Origin: an uncultured Collinsella sp.
Lineage (GTDB): Bacteria > Actinomycetota > Coriobacteriia > Coriobacteriales > Coriobacteriaceae
Direction of reading: 5' to 3'
NCBI GenBank assembly: GCA_947507155.1
Contig: CANNOC010000010.1
Location: 1-64,000, forward strand
DNA: 64,000 nucleotides
Of the stretch, positions 34,241 through 43,725 are shown one piece after another. Each line of letters starts with the position of its first letter. The first letter of the stretch is position 1. A model generated the notes under the pieces. The model did not search any database. It was not told the origin of the DNA and was given only the letters and a program-made list of their open reading frames with translations. Made by a program: the position numbers and the translations under genes.

Positions 34241-37200
34241 ATGAGCAAACTCGTCGAGGGCATCAAGGACCGCATGATCGCCGCCGCACGCGAGGCCGCG
34301 CCCACCGTGGTGGACGCCGCGCAGAAGGCCGCGACCGCGGCTGCCGAGAAAGTTGTCGAGGCTGTCGCCGATGCCAAGAACGCGACGGGGGAGACGTCCA
34401 TCGCCAGCGAGCCCGCCACCGCCGCTGAGCCCGTAGCCGCCACCGCCGCCCACGCCCCCGAAGGTGCGATCTTCAACCCCGAGGCCGCCCACGGCAACCT
34501 GCACCTGGGCATCGACGTGGGCTCCACCACCGTTAAGCTCGCCGTGCTCAACGACGACAACCAGATCGTCTACGCCAAGTACCAGCGCCACCACACCGAC
34601 GTCCGCGCTTGCGCCCGCGACTTGTTCGAGGGTGCCGCGACTGTGCTGCCGATGGCCCAGATGACCTGTGCCATCACCGGCTCAGGCGGCCTGCTGCTGT
34701 CCCAGTGGCTCGATTTGGAGTTTGTCCAGGAGGTCATCGCCAGCAAGCGTGCCGTCGAGACCCTCATCCCGGCCACCGATGTCGCCATCGAGCTGGGCGG
34801 CGAGGACGCCAAGATCATCTACTTCGATAATGGCATTGAGCAGCGCATGAACGGCACCTGCGCCGGCGGCACGGGCGCGTTCATCGACCAGATGGCCACT
34901 CTGCTGCACACCGATGCGAGCGGCCTTAACGAACTCGCGGCCAACGCCACCACCATCTATCCCATTGCTAGCCGCTGCGGCGTTTTTGCCAAGACCGACG
35001 TCCAGCCGCTGCTCAACGAGGGCGCCCGCCCCGAGGACGTGGCTGCCTCCATCTTCCAGGCTGTCGTGACCCAGACCATCTCGGGTCTGGCGTGCGGCCG
35101 TCCCATCCGCGGCAACGTCGCCTTCCTGGGCGGCCCGCTGCAGTACCTCTCCGAGCTGCGCCACCGCTTCTACCTCACGCTCAACCTGGACGAGGAGCAC
35201 CGTATCGTGCCCCAAAACGCCCACCTGTTTGTGGCGAGCGGCGCCGCCATGGCGCACGAGTCCAATAAGCTCAGCACGTTCCCGCAGCTCATCGAGGCCA
35301 TCGATGCCCTGGGCGACACACAGGGTGCCGAGGTCGAGCGCCTGGATCCGCTCTTTGCCACCGACGAGGACTTTGCCGAGTTCAAAACCCGCCACGACCA
35401 GGAAGTCGTCCCCAAGGGCAAGCTCGAAGGCTACACCGGCCGCGTGTTCATTGGCATCGACGCCGGCTCCACCACCATGAAGGCCGCGCTCGTGGGCGAG
35501 GACGGCCAGCTGTTGCACACCTGGTACGGCAACAACAACGGCGACATCCTGGGCACGGCCAAGGTCATCATGGCCGATTTCTACAACCACATCCCCGCCG
35601 GCTGCACCATCGGCCACGTGACCACCACGGGCTACGGCGAGGCGCTGCTCATCGAGGCCCTCAAAGCCGATTCCGGCGAGATCGAGACCGTCGCGCACCT
35701 GCGCGGCGCCAAGGCGTTCCTGCCCGGCGTCGAGTTTATCCTGGACATCGGCGGCCAGGACATGAAGTGCCTGCGCGTCAAGGACGGCGTTATCGAGCAC
35801 ATCATGCTCAACGAGGCCTGCTCGTCGGGTTGCGGTAGCTTTATCGAGAGCTTCGCCGTCTCTATGAACATGGACGTGCGCGCGTTCGCCGACGCGGCCA
35901 TCCATGCCAAGGCCCCGGTCGACCTGGGCAGCCGCTGCACGGTCTTTATGAACTCGCGCGTTAAGCAGGCGCAAAAGGAAGGCGCCACGGTGGGCGACAT
36001 CGCGGCCGGCCTGTCCTATTCCGTCATCAAGAATGCCCTGTTCAAGGTCATTAAGCTGCGCGACCCCAAGGAGATCGGCAGCCAGGTTATCGTTCAGGGC
36101 GGCACCTTTATGTCCGATGCCACGCTGCGCGCGTTTGAGCAGCTCACCGGCGTTCATGCCGTGCGTCCCGACATCGCCGGCTGCATGGGCGCCTACGGTG
36201 CGGCCCTGCTCGCCCGCGATCGCGCCGGCGCCGACGGCATCTCGACCATCCTTTCCGCCGAGGACATCGCGCACCTTACCGTGACGCAAAAGCATGTCCG
36301 CTGCGGCCGTTGCTCTAACAACTGCCAGCTTACCGTCAACGACTTTGGTGGCGGCAGGCGCTTCATTACTGGCAACCGCTGCGAGAAGGGCGCCGGCCAC
36401 AAAAAGCAGAAGACCGAGGCCCCCAACCTCTTCAAAAAGAAAAATGAGTTGCTCTTTAACCGCGAGGTGCTGAGCCCCGACGAGGCCCCGCGCGGCACCG
36501 TGGGTATCCCGCGCGCACTCAACATGTACGAGAACTACCCCTTCTGGCATGCGTTCTTTACGCGTCTGGGCTTTAGCGTGCAGCTGTCCGACCAGTCGAG
36601 CAAAAAGACCTATCAGGCGGGTATCGAGTCCATGCCGTCCGAGAGCGTGTGCTATCCGGCCAAGATGAGCCACGGCCACGTGATGAACCTCATCGACCGC
36701 GACGTCGACTTTATCTGGATGCCGTGCGTGCGCTGGGAGCGCAAGGAGGATCCGACGGCTGGCAACTGCTATAACTGCCCCATCGTCATGAGTTACCCCA
36801 CGGCGCTGGCGCTCAATATCGACGAGATTCGCGAGCAGAACATCGAGTTCCTGTACCCGTTTGTGCCCTATCACGACAAGACCGAGCTCAAGCGCCGCCT
36901 GTACCAGGTGCTCGCCGTCGACCGCGTGGCCGATGCGCAAGCCGGTCGTGGTCGCGTGTGCGGTCCCAAGATCACGCGCTCCGAAGTCGATGCCGCTGTC
37001 AACGCTGCCTTTGAGGCCGACGCGCGCTTCCACGAAGACATCCAGACCATGGGCGAGGAGGCCCTTAAGTGGGTCGAGGACCACGGCGGTCACGGCATCG
37101 TGCTCGCCGGTCGTCCCTACCATAACGACCCCGAGATCAACCATGCCCTGCCCGAGCTTATCTCGAGCTTTGGCTTTGCGGTCTTTACCGAGGACTCGCT

Positions 37201-39028
37201 CGCGCATCTGGTAAAGCCCGAGCGTCCGATTCGCGTCGTTGACCAGTGGATGTACCACAGCCGCCTGTACGCCGTCGCCCGTTTTGTGACGATGCGCAAC
37301 GACCTGGACCTGATCCAGCTCAACTCTTTCGGCTGCGGCCTGGACGCTCTGACCACCGACCAGGTGCAGGAGATCCTGGAGGCCAGCGGCAAGATCTACA
37401 CCGTGCTCAAGATCGACGAGGTGTCCAACCTGGGCGCCGCGCGCATCCGCATCCGCTCGCTCATGGCAGCGCTCAAGGACCAGGAGGCCGAGCGCTTGGC
37501 CGAGGCCACGGCCGCGGGCGAGGCCTACGAGCAGGGCGATGCCGCGCCGGTGGCGCCTTCCACGGATGCCCCCGCGTTCGCGAGCCGTAAGTACACGTTC
37601 GAGGCGCAGCGCGAGAGTGCTTCGACCGCGTGGCCCAAGGTGCCCTTTACCGAGCAGATGCGCGACGAGGGCTACACCATCCTGTGCCCGCAGATGGCAC
37701 CGATTCACTTTGACCTGGTCAAAGAGGTGTTCCGCGGTGCCGGCTACAACCTGGAGCTGCTGCCCTCGACCGACCACGACGCCGTCGAGGCCGGCCTGCG
37801 CTATGTGAACAACGACATTTGCTATCCGTCGATCCTGGTGACGGGCCAGATCATGGAGGCCATCGAGAGCGGTCGGTACGACCTGTCCAAGACGGCCGTG
37901 GTCATCAGCCAGACCGGCGGCGGCTGCCGTGCCACTAACTACATCGCGCTCATCCGCAAGGCGCTGCGCGAGAGCGGCCACCCCGAGATTCCGGTAATCT
38001 CGCTTTCGGCCGTGGCGCTCGGCGAGGACAACCCCGGCTTTAAGATTACGCCGGCGCTGCTTAAGCAGGCCGTGTACGCGGTGCTCTTTGGCGACGTGAT
38101 GATGCAGATGCTCTATCGCTGCCGCCCGTACGAGGCCGCGCCCGGTGCCGCCAATGCGCTCTACGAGGAGTACATGGCGCGCGCCCGCAAGCTGGCGCCC
38201 AAGTTTAACCGCCACAACTACACCAAGCTGTGCCGCGAGGCCATCCGCGCGTTCGACACCATGCCGCTCGTGGGCGAGGGCACCAAGCCGCGCGTGGGCG
38301 TAGTCGGCGAGATCCTGGTCAAGTTCCACCCTACGGCCAACAACCACGTGGTCGACGTGATCGAGCGTGAGGGCTGCGAGGCCGTAGTACCGGGCCTGCT
38401 CGACTTCTTCCTGTACTCCATGAGCAACGCTGAGCTGCAGAAGGACGAGTTGGGAAGCTCTGCCACTACGCGCGCTGGTATGCAGGCGCTCATTAAGCTG
38501 GTGGACTGGATGCGCACGCCGGTGGAAGAGATGCTCGAAAAGTCCCGCCGCTTTGAGGCGCCCGAGCGCATCGGCACCATGGCCGACAAGGCCCGCACGG
38601 TGCTTTCGGTGTGCAACAACATGGGCGAGGGCTGGCTGCTCACGGCCGAGATGCTCGACCTAATCGACCATGGCGCGCCCAACATCATCTGCACGCAGCC
38701 CTTCGCGTGCCTGCCCAATCACGTAGTGGGCAAGGCCGTGATCAAGGAGCTGCGCCGTCAGCATCCCGAGAGCAACATCGTTGCGGTGGACTACGACCCC
38801 GGTGCATCTGAGGTCAACCAGCTCAACCGCATTAAGCTTATGATCAGCGTGGCCAAGGAAAACATGCGCGCCGGTAAGGGCTTTAAGCTCGAGAAGGTGG
38901 CGCCGCTCGCGATGGACGAGGTCACCGGCCAGATGCGTGCCCATGACGGCTGCGTGAGCTGCGGACCGGCCAGCGAGGACGCCGTGGCGTCGGTCGCCAA
39001 GCGTCTGGGGCGCGGCATTAAGAAGTAG
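34241..39028 (+). CDS. fused 2-hydroxyacyl-CoA dehydratase-type double activase (BadF/BcrA ATPase + DUF2229)
   Basis: A 1595-residue protein with AAGAGGAGAG at the start. An Ala-rich linker (1-85) is followed by a first ASKHA activase domain (IDVGSTTVKLAV, later AGGTGAFIDQ) and a second one (IDAGSTTMKAAL; DIGGQDMK; NEACSSGCGSF, the iron-sulfur cysteine motif). A Cys cluster CGRCSNNC, a DUF2229 region (IPRALNMYENYPFWHAFF) and a HgdB-like dehydratase-subunit region follow. Single-chain proteins of this layout occur in anaerobic Firmicutes and Actinobacteria. Family knowledge suggests ATP-driven low-potential electron transfer to dehydrate 2-hydroxyacyl-CoA or reduce a related acyl substrate. 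The first domain has QRMNGTCAGGTGAF in place of the second domain's cluster motif, so the two copies may differ in activity. The neighbouring 3-hydroxyacyl-CoA dehydrogenase supports acyl-CoA metabolism. Confidence 0.88.
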   Translation: MSKLVEGIKDRMIAAAREAAPTVVDAAQKAATAAAEKVVEAVADAKNATGETSIASEPATAAEPVAATAAHAPEGAIFNPEAAHGNLHLGIDVGSTTVKLAVLNDDNQIVYAKYQRHHTDVRACARDLFEGAATVLPMAQMTCAITGSGGLLLSQWLDLEFVQEVIASKRAVETLIPATDVAIELGGEDAKIIYFDNGIEQRMNGTCAGGTGAFIDQMATLLHTDASGLNELAANATTIYPIASRCGVFAKTDVQPLLNEGARPEDVAASIFQAVVTQTISGLACGRPIRGNVAFLGGPLQYLSELRHRFYLTLNLDEEHRIVPQNAHLFVASGAAMAHESNKLSTFPQLIEAIDALGDTQGAEVERLDPLFATDEDFAEFKTRHDQEVVPKGKLEGYTGRVFIGIDAGSTTMKAALVGEDGQLLHTWYGNNNGDILGTAKVIMADFYNHIPAGCTIGHVTTTGYGEALLIEALKADSGEIETVAHLRGAKAFLPGVEFILDIGGQDMKCLRVKDGVIEHIMLNEACSSGCGSFIESFAVSMNMDVRAFADAAIHAKAPVDLGSRCTVFMNSRVKQAQKEGATVGDIAAGLSYSVIKNALFKVIKLRDPKEIGSQVIVQGGTFMSDATLRAFEQLTGVHAVRPDIAGCMGAYGAALLARDRAGADGISTILSAEDIAHLTVTQKHVRCGRCSNNCQLTVNDFGGGRRFITGNRCEKGAGHKKQKTEAPNLFKKKNELLFNREVLSPDEAPRGTVGIPRALNMYENYPFWHAFFTRLGFSVQLSDQSSKKTYQAGIESMPSESVCYPAKMSHGHVMNLIDRDVDFIWMPCVRWERKEDPTAGNCYNCPIVMSYPTALALNIDEIREQNIEFLYPFVPYHDKTELKRRLYQVLAVDRVADAQAGRGRVCGPKITRSEVDAAVNAAFEADARFHEDIQTMGEEALKWVEDHGGHGIVLAGRPYHNDPEINHALPELISSFGFAVFTEDSLAHLVKPERPIRVVDQWMYHSRLYAVARFVTMRNDLDLIQLNSFGCGLDALTTDQVQEILEASGKIYTVLKIDEVSNLGAARIRIRSLMAALKDQEAERLAEATAAGEAYEQGDAAPVAPSTDAPAFASRKYTFEAQRESASTAWPKVPFTEQMRDEGYTILCPQMAPIHFDLVKEVFRGAGYNLELLPSTDHDAVEAGLRYVNNDICYPSILVTGQIMEAIESGRYDLSKTAVVISQTGGGCRATNYIALIRKALRESGHPEIPVISLSAVALGEDNPGFKITPALLKQAVYAVLFGDVMMQMLYRCRPYEAAPGAANALYEEYMARARKLAPKFNRHNYTKLCREAIRAFDTMPLVGEGTKPRVGVVGEILVKFHPTANNHVVDVIEREGCEAVVPGLLDFFLYSMSNAELQKDELGSSATTRAGMQALIKLVDWMRTPVEEMLEKSRRFEAPERIGTMADKARTVLSVCNNMGEGWLLTAEMLDLIDHGAPNIICTQPFACLPNHVVGKAVIKELRRQHPESNIVAVDYDPGASEVNQLNRIKLMISVAKENMRAGKGFKLEKVAPLAMDEVTGQMRAHDGCVSCGPASEDAVASVAKRLGRGIKK

Positions 39029-39057
39029 ACGGTCTGCTATGGGCTGGATATGAGACA

Positions 39058-39093
39058 AACGGGTGGTGGCCGTACCGGCTATCACCCGTTTTT
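39058..39093 (+). terminator. terminator of the activase gene
   Basis: AACGGGTG pairs with CACCCGTT, with inner GCCG/CGGC pairing, and is followed by TTT. It begins 30 bases after the stop codon. Confidence 0.8.
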
Positions 39094-39146
39094 GCTGGAC
39101 ATATGTTGCGTAAACGCCCTAGCTATCATCCCTTGCGAACTTAGAT

Positions 39147-39275
39147 TTCGGAAGTATGCGGCAAAATCTGAATAGGCCGAGCACACCGGATATGTCCAAG
39201 CTCTGTACCTGCGGTTTTATTGGCGAAAGACTGGGGTGCGCTCGAGAGTTCTAGAATTTGCCGCATACTTCCGAA
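39147..39275. repeat. inverted repeat with 23-base arms
   Basis: TTCGGAAGTATGCGGCAAAA at 39147 returns as its complement near 39253-39275, with one mismatch over 23 bases and ~83 bases between. The rest of the 39094-39444 gap shows no gene. Confidence 0.7.
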
Positions 39276-39444
39276 AACGACGTTTCTGCGGCACCAAAAA
39301 TCGCCCTCGGAGCCTTGAAATAATGAACAGGTGTAGCCGTTCGCGGCAAAATACCGTCCGTTTATAGAACCCACCCCCATCGCGCGTCATCCTTACGGTT
39401 GAATAAATACACATCTATGGAATTACGTAAGAGAGGACCGTTCC

Positions 39445-40404
39445 ATGAGCTACAAGACCGTTTGTGTTGCCGGTGGCGGCGTGTTGGGAAGCCAGATTGC
39501 CTTTCAGGCTGCCTACTGCGGCTTTGATGTGACGATCTGGCTGCGCAGCGAGGGCAGCATCGGTCGCACTCAGCCCAAGATCGATCATGTGCGCGAGGAG
39601 TACATCGCGGCAATCGAGGGCATGGCGGATGGCACAGGCGAGTGGTGCGCCGGTATCGCCGATAGTGGCCAGCCCTTCGACAAGGAGGCGGCACTCGCCG
39701 CCGTCGAGTGTGCCTACTCCACGCTCAAGCTGGAGCTCGATCTTGCCAAGGCCGTAGCCGACGCCGACCTGGTCATCGAGTCTATGGCCGAGGACACCCA
39801 GGCAAAGATCGACTTCTACAAAAAGCTTGCCCCGGTTCTCCCGCAAAAGACCGTCGTCGTGACGAACTCCTCTACGCTGCTGCCGAGCACCTTTGCCAAG
39901 TACACTGGTCGCCCCGAGAAGTACCTGTCGCTGCACTTTGCCAACTCCATCTGGAAGAACAACATGACCGAGGTCATGGCGCAGGATCAAACCGACAAGC
40001 GCTACTTCGACGAGCTCGTCGACTTCGCCAACGACATTCGCATGCTTGCCCTGCCCGTCAACAAGGAAAAGAACGGCTACCTGCTCAACTCTATGCTGGT
40101 ACCGTGGCTGCTCTCGGGCCTTGACCTGTATGTCTCGGGCGTGAGTGACCCCAAGAGTATCGACCTCGCATGGACGCGTGGCACCGGCGCCCCCAAGGGT
40201 CCGTTCCGCGTATTCGATACGGTTGGTATCCAGACGGCTTACAACATCGTTATGCAGTACCAGAAGGTGCCGGGCCTGGTGAGCCCGTTGCTCAAAAAGA
40301 TGATGATGCCCTACAACTTTAAGGCCATGGCATCCGTCCTCAAGCAGATGCTCGACGAAGGCAAGCTGGGCGAAAGCTCGGGCGAGGGCTTCTTCAAGTA
40401 CTAA
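39445..40404 (+). CDS. 3-hydroxyacyl-CoA dehydrogenase
   Basis: A 319-residue NAD-dependent enzyme of the short 3-hydroxybutyryl-CoA dehydrogenase type. The Rossmann motif is GGGVLGSQIAF, where GAGxMG is usual. Acidic recognition follows in the second strand, with TNSSTLLPS and LHFANSIWKNNMTEV holding the catalytic Ser and His and KNGYLLNSML the conserved Asn. A C-terminal helical domain ends GEGFFKY, the typical ending of the family. AAGAGAGGACC upstream supports the start. It would oxidise or reduce a 3-hydroxyacyl-CoA, fitting the activase gene before it, though a hairpin and a 416-bp gap separate them. Confidence 0.9.
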   Translation: MSYKTVCVAGGGVLGSQIAFQAAYCGFDVTIWLRSEGSIGRTQPKIDHVREEYIAAIEGMADGTGEWCAGIADSGQPFDKEAALAAVECAYSTLKLELDLAKAVADADLVIESMAEDTQAKIDFYKKLAPVLPQKTVVVTNSSTLLPSTFAKYTGRPEKYLSLHFANSIWKNNMTEVMAQDQTDKRYFDELVDFANDIRMLALPVNKEKNGYLLNSMLVPWLLSGLDLYVSGVSDPKSIDLAWTRGTGAPKGPFRVFDTVGIQTAYNIVMQYQKVPGLVSPLLKKMMMPYNFKAMASVLKQMLDEGKLGESSGEGFFKY

Positions 40405-40552
40405 AAAATGATCCCTCGGGGACGGAGGAAAACGGATTGCCCGCGCCCCCAAAGCCGTGTTTCCACGCTGCTGCAAGCTTAAACTACTGCTAAGGGGTGT
40501 TTGTTAAGCTCTGAGCCATATTTGGGATAGAGACGGGCAAACGCCATGGTAT

Positions 40553-42304
40553 ATGAGGGAAATGACGGTGGCATTCAAAGACGGTAACGATATGGAATTG
40601 AGTGACAAGGACAACAGGCTGCTCTCGCGCCGAGTAGCTCTTGCGGGTGCGGCGGGCGCGCTGGCGCTTGCCGGGACAGGGCTCATGGGATGCTCAGTTG
40701 GCGGGGCCGGCACGGGCGCTGCATCTAGTCCGAGCAACGAGCTCACCGACGAGCAAAAGAAGCTCCACAAGCAGATCGTCGCGACCTACGACGTCGAGAA
40801 GCAGGCGGCCATCAAGGAGCGGCTCGATGCCGAGTACGCCGCCGGCGGCTACAGCGAGGCCGCTCCGTTTGTCGCGCAGGACCCCTTTGGCACCGATACC
40901 CTGAGCTGCTACGTTCGCTTTGCGACAACGGATTCCGTAACCGTCTCCTACAAGGTCGCCGGTCGCAAAAAGACCGGTGACGCGCCCAAAGTCGCTACCT
41001 TTTCCCGCACGCCCCGCGGTGGCGATACACCTGCCATGGAACATGAGTTCAAGGTCATCGGCCTCATTCCCAACCACAAAAACAGGGTGACCCTCACCAG
41101 TACGGCACAAGACGGTACCAGTCGCACCTCGACCTTTACCGTCAAGACGCCGGCTCTCAAGGGCGAGGAAGAAGAGCGGCTCGCCGTCACGGCGGGGGAG
41201 TCCAACACGCCGCTCGCCGATGGCCTCTTTGCCATCCTGGGCAACGACTCATCCAAGCTCGACTTTATGTACCTCTACGACAACGCGGGACAGATCCGTG
41301 GCGAGGTGCCAATCATCGGCTATCGCAGCCATCGCCTGCTGTTTCCGGGCGACGGCAGCATGATCATGAGCGTCTCGACGACCAAGATGGCCCAGATCAA
41401 CGCCATCGGCCAGGTGGTAAACGTCTGGAGCACGGGTGACTACGAGCTGCACCACGACTACGCCTTCGATGACGACGGCAATCTGCTGGTGCTGGCGAGC
41501 CATGCCGGCTCCGAGGCCGACTTGGACGTCGACCGCGCGGCTGCCAAAAAAGACAAAGACGATCGCGTTAACGTCGAGGACCTCATCATCAAGATCGACG
41601 TGACCACTGGTGATGTTTCCCTTGTTGTGGACCTGGGCGACATGTTCCCCAATCTCAAGGCGAGTGCCAAGGTGGCCTCGGACGGTGACCTGGATTGGAT
41701 TCACATCAACACGATCCAGTGGCTCGGCGGCGGCACCGTTCTGCTCAGCTCGCGCGAGACCTCGACGGTCATCAAGCTCACGGATATTAACGGCACGCCT
41801 ACGGTCGATTGGCTTATGGGCTCGCCAGAGTTTTGGGCGGGCTCGGGCTTTGAGGACAAGCTGCTGCAGGCCCAAGGCGATTTTTCGCTCAATGCGGGCC
41901 AGCACAGTGTGACCTATCTGCCAAACGACGAGACGACCACGACCGGTCGCTACCAGGTGCTGCTGTACGACAACAACTTTGGTGCGGCCGAGAGCTATCC
42001 CAAGTTCGACTGGGGCAAGCTGGGCGCCGCGGTGGTGACCGACTACAGCAGGGGAACGCATTCGTTTGGGCGCATCTTTACGGTGGACGAGACCGCGCAC
42101 ACCTATGAGCTTGTGGACCAGATCGCAGTGCCGTTCTCAGGTTACGTAAGCAGCGCGCAACGCGTCGGCGATTCAAATAGTATGCTCGTGGCATCGGGCC
42201 AGGCCAAGACCTTCACCGAGTACGATCGCTATGGACTGCCCATCGCCACCTACGAAATGGAAGCCGAGAAGTACATCTACCGCGTGTACAAGTACGAGCT
42301 GTAG
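40553..42304 (+). CDS. arylsulfotransferase-family (ASST) lipoprotein
   Basis: A 583-residue exported protein. The N-terminus has LSRRVALAGAAGALALAGTG, and the lipobox LMGC follows, so a lipoprotein is expected. After a linker comes the arylsulfate sulfotransferase beta-propeller, with blocks such as YELHHDYAFDDDGNLLVLA, TIQWLGGGTVLLSSRETS and SPEFWAGSG. ASST moves sulfate between phenols without PAPS. Gut examples act on dietary or drug aryl sulfates. The start is uncertain: ATG 40553, 40562 and 40592 are in frame. The gene stands alone and the acceptor is unknown. Confidence 0.82.
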   Translation: MREMTVAFKDGNDMELSDKDNRLLSRRVALAGAAGALALAGTGLMGCSVGGAGTGAASSPSNELTDEQKKLHKQIVATYDVEKQAAIKERLDAEYAAGGYSEAAPFVAQDPFGTDTLSCYVRFATTDSVTVSYKVAGRKKTGDAPKVATFSRTPRGGDTPAMEHEFKVIGLIPNHKNRVTLTSTAQDGTSRTSTFTVKTPALKGEEEERLAVTAGESNTPLADGLFAILGNDSSKLDFMYLYDNAGQIRGEVPIIGYRSHRLLFPGDGSMIMSVSTTKMAQINAIGQVVNVWSTGDYELHHDYAFDDDGNLLVLASHAGSEADLDVDRAAAKKDKDDRVNVEDLIIKIDVTTGDVSLVVDLGDMFPNLKASAKVASDGDLDWIHINTIQWLGGGTVLLSSRETSTVIKLTDINGTPTVDWLMGSPEFWAGSGFEDKLLQAQGDFSLNAGQHSVTYLPNDETTTTGRYQVLLYDNNFGAAESYPKFDWGKLGAAVVTDYSRGTHSFGRIFTVDETAHTYELVDQIAVPFSGYVSSAQRVGDSNSMLVASGQAKTFTEYDRYGLPIATYEMEAEKYIYRVYKYEL

Positions 42305-42371
42305 CGCTGCGCTCGGCTGTGCCTGCGCCCCGCGGCTGCGCTCTCGTGCCGGGCCCACCTCGCGTCCCGCA

Positions 42372-43511
42372 TTACTTCACGTCAAACTCCACGCGATCGA
42401 GTTCGGGCACGTTGAGGTCGATGAGCTTGCGGGCAACGCGGCGGTCGTGCGCCCCGAGTGCCTCGCTTGTCGTCACGTGAGCGACAACCTCGCGCTCGAC
42501 AAGGCCCTCCTTGTCGCCTTCGGTAGCCGAAGTCTCGACGGCGACGGTGTAATCCTTAAAGCCCGGCAGCACCGCGGCAAGTTCGCGCGTGGTTTCGGTG
42601 ACGCCGTAGCCGTCCTGCACGCCGGCCTGCGCCGAGCCAATGGACCCCGCGGTCATAACGATGCAGGGGATGGCAAAGATCACCGTACCCACGATGATGC
42701 GGCGGCGCACCTTGTGCGACAGCTCATCGACCTCGGCATTTTCCTCAGCGGTCACAATGCCGTCGCCGTTGAGGTCGCGCTTGAGCGGTACACGTAAAAG
42801 AAGCAATACGGCTTCGGCAGCCAGTGCGATAAAGACGACATTGATGCCAAACTCGTAGAGGGCCGAGAGGAACAGCGACCCGCTCGCGATGGCAATGCCG
42901 TAACCTGCCGCGCACAGGGGCGGCATGAGCGCAGTCGCCACGGCTACGCCGGCAATGAGCGTCGAAGGCTCCTGGTCGCGCGAGTTGCCCAGCCCGCCCG
43001 CAAAGCCGCCCGCGAGCGCGACGGCAAGGTCCCATACGGTGGGTGTCGAGTTATCGATGATGGCGGCCGTGGTGGTGCCAAGGGGCGAGAGCTTAAAATA
43101 CAGCGTGGAAGTGATCAGGCAAAGGACCATCTGCAGCGCGAGGCCGGCAATTGCCTCGAGGGTAATCTCACGGTCGAGCGTGGCGATGCCGTATGCCATG
43201 GCAAGGACCGAGCCCATGAGCGGGCAGATGAGCATGGCGCCCACAATGGCGATGTCCGAATCGATATCGAGGCCGACACTCGCGATCAGCATGGCGATAA
43301 TGAGGATGCACAGGTGCGAGCCGGTTAGGCGCGCCCCGTTTACAAAGCGCTTACGAATTACGTGATAGGGGGCGCGACCCTCGCGAATGTTGAATGCGCG
43401 CCTCAGGAAGCGGCCGGCGTTCTCCATGACCTCGCTGTAGGCAGGGCGGATGCCGTGGCGCCGGTGATGGCGCTCGCGCAGTCGCTTGAGCTGCTGGTTA
43501 TCGAGTTTCAT
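42372..43511 (-). CDS. DUF389-family membrane protein with EF-hand-like loop
   Basis: A 379-residue membrane protein from ATG 43511 (GCGAGG upstream). A basic cytoplasmic N-terminus is followed by GLDIDSDIAIVGAMLICPLMG and four or five more helices, the conserved DUF389/TIGR00341 block. Between helices it has LKRDLNGDGIVTAEENAEV, whose DLNGDGIVTAEE segment fits the 12-residue calcium-binding EF loop (D-x-N-x-D-G). The soluble C-terminus is mixed. The role of DUF389 is unknown. The EF-like insert suggests an ion-responsive function, but that is inference. Confidence 0.72.
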   Translation of the reverse strand: MKLDNQQLKRLRERHHRRHGIRPAYSEVMENAGRFLRRAFNIREGRAPYHVIRKRFVNGARLTGSHLCILIIAMLIASVGLDIDSDIAIVGAMLICPLMGSVLAMAYGIATLDREITLEAIAGLALQMVLCLITSTLYFKLSPLGTTTAAIIDNSTPTVWDLAVALAGGFAGGLGNSRDQEPSTLIAGVAVATALMPPLCAAGYGIAIASGSLFLSALYEFGINVVFIALAAEAVLLLLRVPLKRDLNGDGIVTAEENAEVDELSHKVRRRIIVGTVIFAIPCIVMTAGSIGSAQAGVQDGYGVTETTRELAAVLPGFKDYTVAVETSATEGDKEGLVEREVVAHVTTSEALGAHDRRVARKLIDLNVPELDRVEFDVK

Positions 43512-43661
43512 GTTCACCTCGCTTCGCCGCGGGCTATGCATCGCGCCCGCTGCCTCTACTCTACACCGCGGCAGGCGGGGTGGTCATCTTGACGTGAAAC
43601 TTAGACGAGTAGGTAAAGGGGGCGCGTCAAATGAGGTTGAAGCCGAGGGTTTCGGCAGATA

Positions 43662-43700
43662 CAAAAAAGCGCGGGGCCGGATGGTCTCCGACCCCGCGCT
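43662..43700 (-). terminator. terminator of the OPT gene
   Basis: AGCGCGGGG pairs with CCCCGCGCT. On the minus strand the stem is followed by TTTTTTGT. It lies 25 bases after the stop codon. Confidence 0.88.
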
Positions 43701-43725
43701 CTGCACGGATACGTTGTTGTTGGGT

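Noticed and set aside
34682..38347. 1221-codon open frame opposite the activase gene
   Set aside because: Its length comes from lack of stops in GC-rich antisense. The plus-strand protein has clear ATPase and cluster motifs.
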